A stretch of DNA of 64,000 bases, from NCBI GenBank assembly GCA_965602225.1, contig CBFCYE010000001.1:124001-188000 (forward strand). Direction: 5' to 3'. Shown here piece by piece: positions 42,725-50,321 of this stretch. Source of the stretch: Tenderia sp965602225. Lineage in GTDB: Bacteria > Pseudomonadota > Gammaproteobacteria > Tenderiales > Tenderiaceae. The first letter of the stretch is position 1. Every line of letters begins with the position of its first letter. The position numbers were made by a program, and so were the translations under genes. The notes beneath the pieces are model-generated. The model was not told the origin of the DNA. It did no database searches and worked only from the letters and a program-made list of their open reading frames with translations.

Positions 42725-43855
42725 ATGGCTCAAAATCCCGCACAAGACCCAGCAAAACGAATCATTGTCGGCATGTCTGGCGGCGTCGATTCGTCGGTCA
42801 CTGCGCTGCTTTTGCAGCAGCAGGGATATGAGGTGAGCGGTCTGTTCATGAAAAACTGGGAAGACTATCCCGACGGCGACTGTCCGGCAGTACAGGATTC
42901 TCAGGATGTGATGGATGTCTGCGATCAGATCGGCATCGAGATGGACGGCGTAAATTTTGCCACTGAGTACTGGGACCGGGTATTTGCCTATTTCCTTGAG
43001 GAGTACAAGGCCGGCCGCACCCCCAATCCAGACATCCTTTGTAATAAAGAGATCAAGTTCAAGGCCTTTCTCGACTATGCGGTTGAACATGGCGCCGACA
43101 AGATAGCCACCGGCCACTATGCCAAGGTGGAATTCCGTGACGGTTATTTCCGTCTGTTGAAGGCCAAGGATCAGAACAAGGATCAGACCTATTTTCTCTA
43201 TACTCTGGGCCAGGCGCAGCTGTCGAAGACGCTATTCCCGCTGGGTGACATCCCCAAGCCAGAGGTGCGCCGGATTGCTGAAGAAAATCACTTCGTCAAC
43301 GCCAAGAAGAAGGACTCCACTGGTATCTGCTTTATCGGCGAGCGCAAGTTCAAGGACTTCCTCAGCCAATACCTGCCTGCCCAGCCGGGCGAGATGCGTA
43401 CCCCTGAGGGCGAACTAATCGGAAAACACGATGGCCTGATGTATTACACCCTCGGCCAGCGTCAGGGCCTGGGCATTGGTGGCCGTAAGAATTCCAGCGG
43501 CGAGCCGTGGTTTACAGTGGGCAAGGATCTGGAGAACAACGTATTGTTGGTGGCCCAAGGCGAACACCCGCTGCTCTATAGCGATTCACTTGAGGCCAGC
43601 AAACTGGACTGGACGATTGGCGTGGCGCCGACGGCACCCTTCCGCTGTGCCGCCAAGACCCGCTACCGCCAGCCAGACCAGGACTGCACTATTACCTGGC
43701 TCGAAGGTGAGCGCTGCCGGGTTGAGTTCGATCAACCACAACGGGCAGTAACACCGGGGCAGTCAGTGGTGTTTTACAAGGATGATGAGTGTCTGGGTGG
43801 TGGTGTGATTGAAACTACCGCCAAAACACAGCAGCTCGAAAGCAAGACAGGATAA
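42725..43855 (+). CDS. mnmA: tRNA-specific 2-thiouridylase MnmA
   Basis: 376 residues from ATG 42725; upstream in-frame codons to 42635 lack coding character. MnmA thiolates U34 of Lys, Glu and Gln tRNAs. PP-loop GMSGGVDSSVTALLL (about 19-33), first catalytic Cys in NPDILCNKEIKF and second in STGICFIGERKF are present, as is the C-terminal beta barrel. It starts the mnmA-hflD-purB operon, the conserved order in gammaproteobacteria. Confidence 0.96.
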   Translation: MAQNPAQDPAKRIIVGMSGGVDSSVTALLLQQQGYEVSGLFMKNWEDYPDGDCPAVQDSQDVMDVCDQIGIEMDGVNFATEYWDRVFAYFLEEYKAGRTPNPDILCNKEIKFKAFLDYAVEHGADKIATGHYAKVEFRDGYFRLLKAKDQNKDQTYFLYTLGQAQLSKTLFPLGDIPKPEVRRIAEENHFVNAKKKDSTGICFIGERKFKDFLSQYLPAQPGEMRTPEGELIGKHDGLMYYTLGQRQGLGIGGRKNSSGEPWFTVGKDLENNVLLVAQGEHPLLYSDSLEASKLDWTIGVAPTAPFRCAAKTRYRQPDQDCTITWLEGERCRVEFDQPQRAVTPGQSVVFYKDDECLGGGVIETTAKTQQLESKTG

Positions 43856-43866
43856 TCAGAAACAAG

Positions 43867-44496
43867 ATGGAACACACTTATCGCGAACAAGTACTGGCCT
43901 TTGCTGGCGTCTGGCAGGCAGCCAAGCTGGTGCAGGATATAGCCCGCACCGGCACGCTCGACAACGACGATTTCGAGGCCTGTATCAAGACCTTGTTTGT
44001 CACTGACCCTGACACCACTGAAGAGGTCTATGGCTCTATCCAGGCAATGAAACTAGGGCTGAACACCCTGCTGGATCAGTTTGGTGATGCCACTAACAAC
44101 CGTGATCTGGAACTGACCAAATACGTCATGTCGCTGATGCACCTGGAGCGTAAGCTGGACCGTGAACAACAGGTAATGCGCAAGATTGGCAGTGGTATTG
44201 AACTGGCAAAATCGCAGACACAACACTTCGGTTCGGTATCCCATGAAACCGTGGTTGCCAGTCTGGCTGAGACCTATGCCAACACCATCAGCACCCTAAC
44301 GCCCAAGATTATTGTTCAGGGTGAACAGGGTTATCTCAGCAATTCCAATAATGCCGCCAAGGTACGCACCCTGCTGTTGGCCGGGATTCGCTCAACCATG
44401 CTCTGGTATCAGTGTGGTGGCCGCCGCCTGGGACTGCTGTTCAGCCGCAAAAAGCTGTTGAACCAGGCCAAAGAATTATTAAACGAAACTATCTAG
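43867..44496 (+). CDS. hflD: HflD family protein
   Basis: 209 residues, all-helical. HflD is a peripheral membrane protein that in E. coli binds phage lambda CII and influences lysogeny. Typical segments are VLAFAGVWQAAKLVQDIA at the N-terminus, LELTKYVMSLMHLERKL and the C-terminal RTLLLAGIRSTMLWYQCGGRR. It is 11 bases after mnmA and 35 before purB. Its native cellular role outside phage is unclear. Confidence 0.94.
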   Translation: MEHTYREQVLAFAGVWQAAKLVQDIARTGTLDNDDFEACIKTLFVTDPDTTEEVYGSIQAMKLGLNTLLDQFGDATNNRDLELTKYVMSLMHLERKLDREQQVMRKIGSGIELAKSQTQHFGSVSHETVVASLAETYANTISTLTPKIIVQGEQGYLSNSNNAAKVRTLLLAGIRSTMLWYQCGGRRLGLLFSRKKLLNQAKELLNETI

Positions 44497-44530
44497 CGCA
44501 ATCTGAACGGCTAGACTTATCTAAACAGGA

Positions 44531-45904
44531 ATGACCATGCAATTATCAGAACTGACTGCTATCTCTCCCATCGATGGCCGCTACGGCAACAAGACTATCG
44601 ACCTGCGCGCCATCTTCAGCGAATACGGCCTGATCCGTCACCGCGTGCTGGTGGAAGTACGCTGGTTGCAAATGCTGGCTGCCGAGGCTGGTATTGCCGA
44701 AGTACCAGCCCTGAGTGAACACGCCAACACTGTGCTCAACAACATCGTCGACAAGTTCAGTGAAGAAGATGCACAACGGGTCAAGAACATTGAGAAGACC
44801 ACCAACCATGACGTTAAGGCGGTGGAGTATTTCCTGAAAGAAAAGATCGCCGGTAACGATGAGTTGGAAGCGGTGAGTGAGTTCATCCACTTTGCCTGTA
44901 CCTCAGAAGACATCAACAACCTGGCCTATGGCCTGATGCTGCGCGAGGCACGCACCCAGTCTGTGCTGCCGATGATGGATGACGTAATCAAAGCAATCTC
45001 TGATCTGGCCCATAAATACGCCGATGTACCAATGCTGTCACGCACCCACGGTCAGCCTGCTTCACCGACAACTTTGGGTAAAGAGATGGCCAATGTCGCT
45101 TTCCGCCTCAAGCGTCAGCGCGAACAAGTAGTAATGGTGCCAATGCTGGGCAAGATCAACGGCGCGGTAGGTAACTACAATGCGGCTCTGTCAGCCTATC
45201 CCGAATTGGATTGGCAAGGAATGGCGAGTAAGTTTGTCACCAGCCTGGGACTGGACTGGAACCCCTACACCACTCAGATCGAGCCGCATGACTATGTCGC
45301 CGAGTTCTTTGATGCTGCGGCCCGTTTCAACACCATCGTCATCGACTACAGTCGTGATATCTGGGGTTATATCTCGGTGGGTTATTTCAAACAGAGAACT
45401 ATTGCTGGTGAGATCGGTTCATCCACCATGCCGCACAAGGTCAACCCCATCGACTTCGAAAATGCCGAGGGTAATCTGGGCATGGCCAATGCCATCTTCC
45501 AACACCTGGCGGCCAAACTGCCGATCTCGCGCTGGCAGCGTGACCTGACCGACTCGACTGTGTTGCGTAACCTCGGTGTAGGTCTAGCCCACGGCAGCAT
45601 TGCCTATCAGTCATTACTCAAGGGCATTTCCAAGCTGGAAGCCAACCCGGCGCGTCTGGCTGAAGACCTGGACAACTGCTGGGAAGTACTAGCCGAACCG
45701 ATTCAAACCGTAATGCGTCGTTATGCCATCGAGAAGCCATACGAAAAACTGAAAGAGCTAACCCGCGGCAAGGGCATAGATCAGCAGAGCATGCAGGAGT
45801 TCATCAACAATCTTGAAATTCCGGCAGCAGAAAAACAGCGTCTGTTGGCGATGACACCAGGCTCTTACATCGGTAATGCCGTTAGCCAGACTCATAATCT
45901 ATAA
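44531..45904 (+). CDS. purB: Adenylosuccinate lyase
   Basis: 457 residues, the E. coli-type length. It cleaves SAICAR and adenylosuccinate in purine synthesis. Fumarase-superfamily signature GEIGSSTMPHKVNPIDFENAEGN is present (the SSxMPxKxNxxxxE motif near residues 296-310), as are TSEDINN and SRTHGQPASPTT with the catalytic His. Last gene of the mnmA-hflD-purB run. No intrinsic terminator is evident before the first CRP-like site 25 bases on, so purB readthrough into the small-RNA locus is possible. Confidence 0.97.
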   Translation: MTMQLSELTAISPIDGRYGNKTIDLRAIFSEYGLIRHRVLVEVRWLQMLAAEAGIAEVPALSEHANTVLNNIVDKFSEEDAQRVKNIEKTTNHDVKAVEYFLKEKIAGNDELEAVSEFIHFACTSEDINNLAYGLMLREARTQSVLPMMDDVIKAISDLAHKYADVPMLSRTHGQPASPTTLGKEMANVAFRLKRQREQVVMVPMLGKINGAVGNYNAALSAYPELDWQGMASKFVTSLGLDWNPYTTQIEPHDYVAEFFDAAARFNTIVIDYSRDIWGYISVGYFKQRTIAGEIGSSTMPHKVNPIDFENAEGNLGMANAIFQHLAAKLPISRWQRDLTDSTVLRNLGVGLAHGSIAYQSLLKGISKLEANPARLAEDLDNCWEVLAEPIQTVMRRYAIEKPYEKLKELTRGKGIDQQSMQEFINNLEIPAAEKQRLLAMTPGSYIGNAVSQTHNL

Positions 45905-45928
45905 GTTATTTTTGGCAGAATTCAGTTC

Positions 45929-45970
45929 TGTGAGCCACTTCACAGTTTTTTGAATCTGGATCGCCATAAT
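45929..45970 (+). promoter_or_regulatory. CRP-type class II promoter of small RNA 1
   Basis: TGTGAGCCACTTCACA (45929-45944) is a perfect TGTGA-N6-TCACA site. A -10 box CATAAT (45965-45970) follows; with the start at A45978 the site centre is exactly at -41.5, the class II activator position. No good -35 box exists, as expected for an activator-dependent promoter. Confidence 0.75.
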
Positions 45971-45977
45971 AAACACC

Positions 45978-46082
45978 ATGGCCATGCGACAACATCCCCC
46001 GCATCCACCCCGACGCTCTTTGTTGTTCGTGGCCTGATTTAAAACTTGCCCGAATTATCTTCCCGGTAATTCGGGTTTTTTT
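45978..46082 (+). ncRNA. Predicted small RNA, copy 1 (C-rich loop)
   Basis: About 105 nt. The 5' half folds into a 14-bp stem (GGCCA with TGGCC, ACAACA with TGTTGT, one bulged C and wobble pairs) that displays a 26-nt loop (45995-46020) with 15 cytosines. A single-stranded linker follows, then the terminator CCCGAATTA/TAATTCGGG (46049-46057, 46067-46075) and seven T. Near-identical to copy 2, one base different (46042 A against 46234 G), while the spacers between promoter elements differ. C-rich loops in other small RNAs pair with Shine-Dalgarno sequences; that function is inferred. It also holds a short ORF. Confidence 0.75.
45984..46037 (+). other. 17-codon Pro/His/Arg-rich frame inside small RNA 1
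   Basis: ATG 45984 opens MRQHPPHPPRRSLLFVA and a TGA at 46035-46037. In copy 1 another ATG two codons earlier coincides with the predicted +1 (A45978), so leaderless translation is conceivable; in copy 2 that codon is ACG. There is no Shine-Dalgarno. It could be chance coding within a structured RNA. Confidence 0.3.
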
Positions 46083-46120
46083 ACGCCCTTAAAAAAATAA
46101 TAATTGCTCATACATAGTTT

Positions 46121-46162
46121 TGTGAACTGCCTCACAGTTTTCTGTTTCTGGATGTTCATAAT
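46121..46162 (+). promoter_or_regulatory. CRP-type class II promoter of small RNA 2
   Basis: TGTGAACTGCCTCACA (46121-46136), perfect TGTGA-N6-TCACA, then CATAAT (46157-46162). The spacing from site to -10 is identical to copy 1 although the intervening bases differ, placing the centre at -41.5 from A46170. Confidence 0.75.
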
Positions 46163-46169
46163 AAACATC

Positions 46170-46275
46170 ACGGCCATGCGACAACATCCCCCGCATCCAC
46201 CCCGACGCTCTTTGTTGTTCGTGGCCTGATTTAGAACTTGCCCGAATTATCTTCCCGGTAATTCGGGTTTTTTTT
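46170..46275 (+). ncRNA. Predicted small RNA, copy 2 (C-rich loop)
   Basis: About 106 nt, 192 bases downstream of copy 1 in the same direction. From GGCC (46172) to the T-run it differs by one substitution. It has the same 14-bp stem, C-rich loop and terminator (CCCGAATTA/TAATTCGGG at 46241-46267, eight T). The 17-codon frame is retained from ATG 46176. Conservation of the RNA against divergence of its flanks argues for function or recent gene conversion. Confidence 0.75.
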
Positions 46276-46309
46276 GCCTGTTATCCGGCTCCTTTCGCTG
46301 CAATTGATA

Positions 46310-46352
46310 TGCGAACTTAATCACGGATAATCCTGCCAGGCTTGACCATAAT
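46310..46352 (+). promoter_or_regulatory. CRP-like promoter of small RNA 3
   Basis: TGCGAACTTAATCACG (46310-46325) matches TGTGA-N6-TCACA with one mismatch per half-site; CATAAT follows at 46347-46352. The spacing is one base longer than in copies 1 and 2. TTGACC overlaps the -10 by one base and is not in a -35 position. Confidence 0.5.
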
Positions 46353-46359
46353 AGTTTTG

Positions 46360-46462
46360 AGGGCAAGGACTAGCGACACTCCAAGTAAATATCCCAACGT
46401 TTATCTCGCTGGAACTGTCCTGTACCACGCCCGAGCGGTTGAGGGGCTGCTCGGGCTTTTTT
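46360..46462 (+). ncRNA. Predicted small RNA 3, same architecture, unrelated sequence
   Basis: About 103 nt from the predicted start to the end of the terminator. Stem AGGAC/GTCCT (46366-46370, 46417-46421) and AGCGA/TCGCT (46372-46376, 46406-46410) enclose a 29-nt loop containing ATCCCAAC; the terminator GCCCGAGC/GCTCGGGC (46429-46436, 46449-46456) is followed by six T. No ATG is present. Its promoter layout matches the two upstream copies, but the RNA sequence does not. Confidence 0.5.
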
Positions 46463-46524
46463 CTTTAATCCTCCCAATAATCGACATACAATGATTCAAC
46501 CTATTCACCAAGTGGGAGATACAC

Positions 46525-47040
46525 ATGCCTATAATGCTGGACGACTATATTCTGGGTGAGAGCGATGAAAGCATCAGGATTGATAGCAGCGTAGATTGCA
46601 GTGAGGCCGTGCTGGCGCTGACAAGGCAGGCAAATCGTTCACTCACAATTTTTACCCATACACTGGACCGTCGCATCTACAATAGCCAGGGCATTTATGC
46701 CGCGGCCCTCAAGCTGGCCACCCACAGTCGTTACTCGCAGATACGCATCATCATCAAAGACTCTACCGATGCCGTCAAACGTGGCAGTCGGCTAGTCGAA
46801 CTTAGTCATCGTCTTAGCAGCCGGGTTCACTTCCGCACACCACCTATGGAATACCGCGACTTTAGTGAAGAGTTTGTTATCGTTGATGAGATTGGTCTTT
46901 TACATCGCAGATTGGCGACACGCTATGACGCTGACCTGAGTTTTTATGAACCTAAAAAGAGTCGCCAACTGCAAAAATTCTTTAATGACTGCTGGGAAAA
47001 GAGCGCTCAGGATCCCAACCTGCGTCAACTGCACCTGTGA
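46525..47040 (+). CDS. Conserved hypothetical protein, possibly DUF7931-like
   Basis: 171 residues with GGGAGATACAC before the ATG. It resembles proteins encoded near purB in Pseudomonas, sometimes annotated as acetyltransferase without support. The pattern SLTIFTHTLDRRIYN ... FVIVDEIGLLHRRLATRYDADLSF hints at a phospholipase-D-like fold lacking the full HKD motif. No signal peptide. Its TGA overlaps the GTG of the next gene, so the two are translationally coupled. Function unknown. Confidence 0.7.
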   Translation: MPIMLDDYILGESDESIRIDSSVDCSEAVLALTRQANRSLTIFTHTLDRRIYNSQGIYAAALKLATHSRYSQIRIIIKDSTDAVKRGSRLVELSHRLSSRVHFRTPPMEYRDFSEEFVIVDEIGLLHRRLATRYDADLSFYEPKKSRQLQKFFNDCWEKSAQDPNLRQLHL

Positions 47041-47834
47041 GAAAACAGCGCTGCCCGCTGTTTCAATCTCTATTAGCACTATTGCTGCTTAGCCTTACTG
47101 CAATTGTTCAGGCCACAGAACAACAGCTTGAAGTCATTTCACTGCAGCATCGTCTGGCCGAAGAGCTGTTGCCTAGCCTGCAAGCCTTTGTCGATAAACA
47201 AGGCGTGATTAGCGCCAAAGGCAACCAGCTCATCATTCGTACCTCAGGTAACAACCTCAAAGAATTATCAATACTGATCCAACGCCTGGACCAACCCATC
47301 AAGCGATTATTGATTGAAGTCAGACAGCCATTAAGCTCCTCTCGTTACAGCGATGAAACAGACATATCAGGCAGTATTGACCTACCGGCTAAAAGTTCTC
47401 AAATCCGCCTGCGCAGCTACGGCACCAGCAGTCGTGATACTGCGGCAGCCGATCAACAGTTGCAGGTTCTGGAGGGACACACAGCCTTGATCAAGACTGG
47501 CAAGTTAGTGCCTATGGTGAAAAAACAGCTACGCAGTAATGGACAGGTGGAAACGATCATCGAGAAGCAGGACGTCAGCACTGGTTTCAAGGTCAGGCCA
47601 CGTCTAAATGGCGACATAGTGTTGCTTGAGATTTTGCCGTTTAGCGCCAGCACTAGCGACGGCGCGATTAATCAACAACAAGTCTTTACCACGGTCTCTG
47701 CCAAATTGGGCGAATGGATTGAGATTGCAGGCAACAGCTCCAGCCTGCAACAAACTGGCCGCGGAACGGTCTATAAGAGTCATGGACGTGATCAACAACA
47801 ACGCCAGATTCTGATTAGGGTGACCGAGCAGTAG
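47037..47834 (+). CDS. Exported secretin-N-domain-like protein
   Basis: 265 residues from GTG 47037, overlapping the upstream stop (GTGA). A signal peptide (about residues 1-26, ending VQA) is followed by a region resembling secretin N-domains (LEVISLQHRLAEELLPSLQAFVDKQG, split here as LEVISLQHRLAEELLPSL; then LIIRTSGNNLKELSILIQRLD), but no secretin channel domain follows. The C-terminal 150 residues are beta-rich with SGSIDLPA and TGFKVRPRLNGD. It may be a periplasmic partner of the preceding protein. Function unknown. Confidence 0.75.
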   Translation: MRKQRCPLFQSLLALLLLSLTAIVQATEQQLEVISLQHRLAEELLPSLQAFVDKQGVISAKGNQLIIRTSGNNLKELSILIQRLDQPIKRLLIEVRQPLSSSRYSDETDISGSIDLPAKSSQIRLRSYGTSSRDTAAADQQLQVLEGHTALIKTGKLVPMVKKQLRSNGQVETIIEKQDVSTGFKVRPRLNGDIVLLEILPFSASTSDGAINQQQVFTTVSAKLGEWIEIAGNSSSLQQTGRGTVYKSHGRDQQQRQILIRVTEQ

Positions 47835-47845
47835 TCGACTACGCA

Positions 47846-48919
47846 ATGGAAATATTTAACAATCTGGCAGACCTGTTTTTCGATGCCGCCCCCTGGCTGC
47901 TATTAGGCTTTATCGCCGCTGGATTTATCAAGGTCTGGCTGCCCGACGACCTGCTCAGCCGCTGGCTTGGAGGTGAAGGTCTATGGCCTATCACCAAGGC
48001 GGCTGTAATCGGCGCGCCTTTGCCATTGTGTTCCTGTGGCGTTTTACCTGCGGCCATGAGCCTGCGCCGCAGCGGTGCTTCACGCAGTTCAACCGTGTCA
48101 TTTCTGATTGCCACACCGGAAACCGGTGTTGATTCCATCGCCTTATCCTATGCCCTGCTGGGGCCGGTAATGGCCGTAATCAGACCCGTGGCGGCGATTA
48201 TAAGCGCCATTTTTACCGGGCTTTTGACCTCATTGATTGCACCAACTGAAATCAAGAAGCATCAAGATGTCAGCCCTTCCTGTTGCAGCAACCATAGCAA
48301 ACCTGAGATCGACAGCTGCTGTGAGAAATCAGAGCAAAAGCAAGCCGGTTTTCTGAATCGCAGCAAAAGTGCCTTGCGCTTTGGGCTAATGGAAATGGTC
48401 GATGACCTGGTGGTATGGCTGATCTTTGGCCTGTTGCTGGCAGCAGCGATGAAAACCTGGGCACCGCCTATGATCCTGGCCGACTGGGGCAGCGGCCTGA
48501 GCGCCATGCTTTTGATGCTGCTGATAGGCATTCCCACCTACATCTGCGCCACTGCCTCTACCCCCATTGCCGCCGTTTTATTACTGGCAGGTATTTCACC
48601 CGGCACGGTGCTGGTATTCCTGCTGGCAGGTCCGGCCACCAATATTGCCACCATGGGCGTGATCCACAAAGAGATGGGCAAGACTGTGTTGATAACCTAT
48701 CTGCTTGGCATCTGTGTCAGCAGCATCACGATTGGGCTTGCAACCGATGCCGTTTTACAGGCCAGCGATATCAATATCATTGCCCAGGTCAGCGTTGGTA
48801 GCGAATGGCTACCACAGTGGCTGATCTATCTTTCGGGCTTGATTCTATTGCTGGCAGCTACGGCCTCACTTATCAAAAAGGCTTGGCCAATCAAACGGTC
48901 CTCTCCGCACAATCATTAG
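47846..48919 (+). CDS. SO_0444-family Cu/Zn efflux permease
   Basis: 357 residues. DUF318-type permease with two blocks of four membrane helices (about 10-135 and 185-345) and a Cys-rich cytoplasmic loop CCSNHSKPEIDSCCEK (about 150-165). The CSCGVLP motif (about 62-68) in the first block and ICATASTP in the second are metal-pathway signatures. Members export copper or zinc. It follows the secretin-like gene by 11 bases. With zur/znuABC in the same window, zinc homeostasis is a plausible link, but no Zur box precedes it. Confidence 0.88.
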   Translation: MEIFNNLADLFFDAAPWLLLGFIAAGFIKVWLPDDLLSRWLGGEGLWPITKAAVIGAPLPLCSCGVLPAAMSLRRSGASRSSTVSFLIATPETGVDSIALSYALLGPVMAVIRPVAAIISAIFTGLLTSLIAPTEIKKHQDVSPSCCSNHSKPEIDSCCEKSEQKQAGFLNRSKSALRFGLMEMVDDLVVWLIFGLLLAAAMKTWAPPMILADWGSGLSAMLLMLLIGIPTYICATASTPIAAVLLLAGISPGTVLVFLLAGPATNIATMGVIHKEMGKTVLITYLLGICVSSITIGLATDAVLQASDINIIAQVSVGSEWLPQWLIYLSGLILLLAATASLIKKAWPIKRSSPHNH

Positions 48920-48922
48920 ATT

Positions 48923-48950
48923 TAAAGGAAAACTTATGGTTTGCCGATTA
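48923..48950 (+). promoter_or_regulatory. Possible sigma-28 promoter before the HD-GYP gene
   Basis: TAAA (48923-48926) and GCCGATTA (48943-48950) resemble the flagellar sigma-28 consensus TAAA-N15-GCCGATAA, with one -10 mismatch and a 16-base spacer. Weak evidence. Confidence 0.3.
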
Positions 48951-49023
48951 ACTTACAGTTATATGAGCATATTTTAGGTGTCTCCGTCTTACTGGAGAGG
49001 TTAATAAATCGTGGGCAAAGACA

Positions 49024-50280
49024 ATGGCAACGGAACATAAGGTTAAGAGCATCGAAGTCACTATTGGCATGTTCGTCGCGGGACTGGATCGTCCGTGGGT
49101 CGAATCACCGTTTGCCTTTCAAGGCTTCACCATCAAGAGCCAATCAGACATTGACCTGATCCAGCGTACCTGTGACTTTGTTTACGTCGATGTTGATAAA
49201 AGCGCCTACCCGACTGCCATCACGGATGGGGCTGTTCACGATGTCAGCAAAAACAAAAAACGCGAACTGACCCTGGATGACATTACCCATCACAACACTG
49301 TAAGTGAACGCTCACCCACCCATGAAGAATTTAAACGCGCCCTGCTGGCATACAACGCTTTGGAACGCACCTTCAACCATGTGGTAAAGGATATTCAGAA
49401 AGGCAACAAACTTAAGCTGCCGTTGATATCGAAAACAGTTATGCCGCTGATTACCAGCATCCAGCTAAACCCAGACGCCATGCTGCAGATTTTAATGCTT
49501 GATTCGCGCCAGTCGACGCTGGCCAGTGATGCCATCACCACTGCGTTTTTATCCGCCGCGATAGGGCACAGGATAGGCGTCAAAAACAAACAACTACTAC
49601 AACTTGCTGTTGGTGGCCTGCTCTATGATGTTGGCAAACTTGCTTTGCCTAAGGAACTATTGGATCAGCCACGCAAATTCACTCCGGCTGAATACAAGGT
49701 AGTAAAAAGCCATGTCCCCAGTGGTGTGGATATTATTAAAACTGCCATTGACAGCCAACCGGCCATCCTAACCATGGTTCAACATCACCATGAACGCTTT
49801 AACGGTAGCGGTTACCCCTCCGGCATGAGCAACCAGGACATCCCTGTATTTGCCCGGATTGCCTCAATCGTCGATTGTTTTAATGCCATTACCAGCCACC
49901 GCCCGCATGCTCCGGCCATGTCGCCGTACCATGCCTCGCTTAAAATTTATGAATGGCGAGATGTAGACTTTGATCCTCAACTGGTCGAGCAATTGATTCA
50001 GGTTGTCGGCGTTTACCCAATTGGCTCACCGGTAGAACTCAGCAATGGTGAGATTGCCGTGGTTGTCGCCCATAACAAATCACAACGACTTCGCCCCGTG
50101 GTGGCAGTGTTGTTAAACAAAGATAAAAAACGTCTAAAGAAACCACGGATCGTTGACCTTGGTATAAAACCAGACCCAGACAACGACGCTGAGATCATCA
50201 GCATCAAGAGCACAATAGAGAGCGGTGTTTATGACCTCAACATGAAAGGGATTTTGGAATCCCTTTACGAAGACAAATAA
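49024..50280 (+). CDS. DUF3391 and HD-GYP domain protein with altered catalytic motif
   Basis: 418 residues. An N-terminal DUF3391 (about 7-135: VGMFVAGLDRPW-like, here IGMFVAGLDRPW) precedes an HD-GYP domain (about 155-325). The catalytic HD reads YD (LLYDVGK, about residue 203), and HHERFNGSGYP has N where D is normal; other positions (HVPSG, HHHE, GSGYP) remain. Loss of the metal-binding His suggests weak or no phosphodiesterase activity, so it may be a c-di-GMP sensor or scaffold like degenerate members of the family. It is convergent with mutL. Confidence 0.88.
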   Translation: MATEHKVKSIEVTIGMFVAGLDRPWVESPFAFQGFTIKSQSDIDLIQRTCDFVYVDVDKSAYPTAITDGAVHDVSKNKKRELTLDDITHHNTVSERSPTHEEFKRALLAYNALERTFNHVVKDIQKGNKLKLPLISKTVMPLITSIQLNPDAMLQILMLDSRQSTLASDAITTAFLSAAIGHRIGVKNKQLLQLAVGGLLYDVGKLALPKELLDQPRKFTPAEYKVVKSHVPSGVDIIKTAIDSQPAILTMVQHHHERFNGSGYPSGMSNQDIPVFARIASIVDCFNAITSHRPHAPAMSPYHASLKIYEWRDVDFDPQLVEQLIQVVGVYPIGSPVELSNGEIAVVVAHNKSQRLRPVVAVLLNKDKKRLKKPRIVDLGIKPDPDNDAEIISIKSTIESGVYDLNMKGILESLYEDK

Positions 50281-50321
50281 CAGCTATTACCCAATACCCT
50301 AAAGGCTGCTTCTTAGTGACC

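Noticed and set aside
45905..46300. CRISPR-like repeats or an insertion-sequence pair after purB
   Set aside because: Only two long copies with identical promoter and terminator arrangement, no short repeats with unique spacers, no transposase or target duplication.
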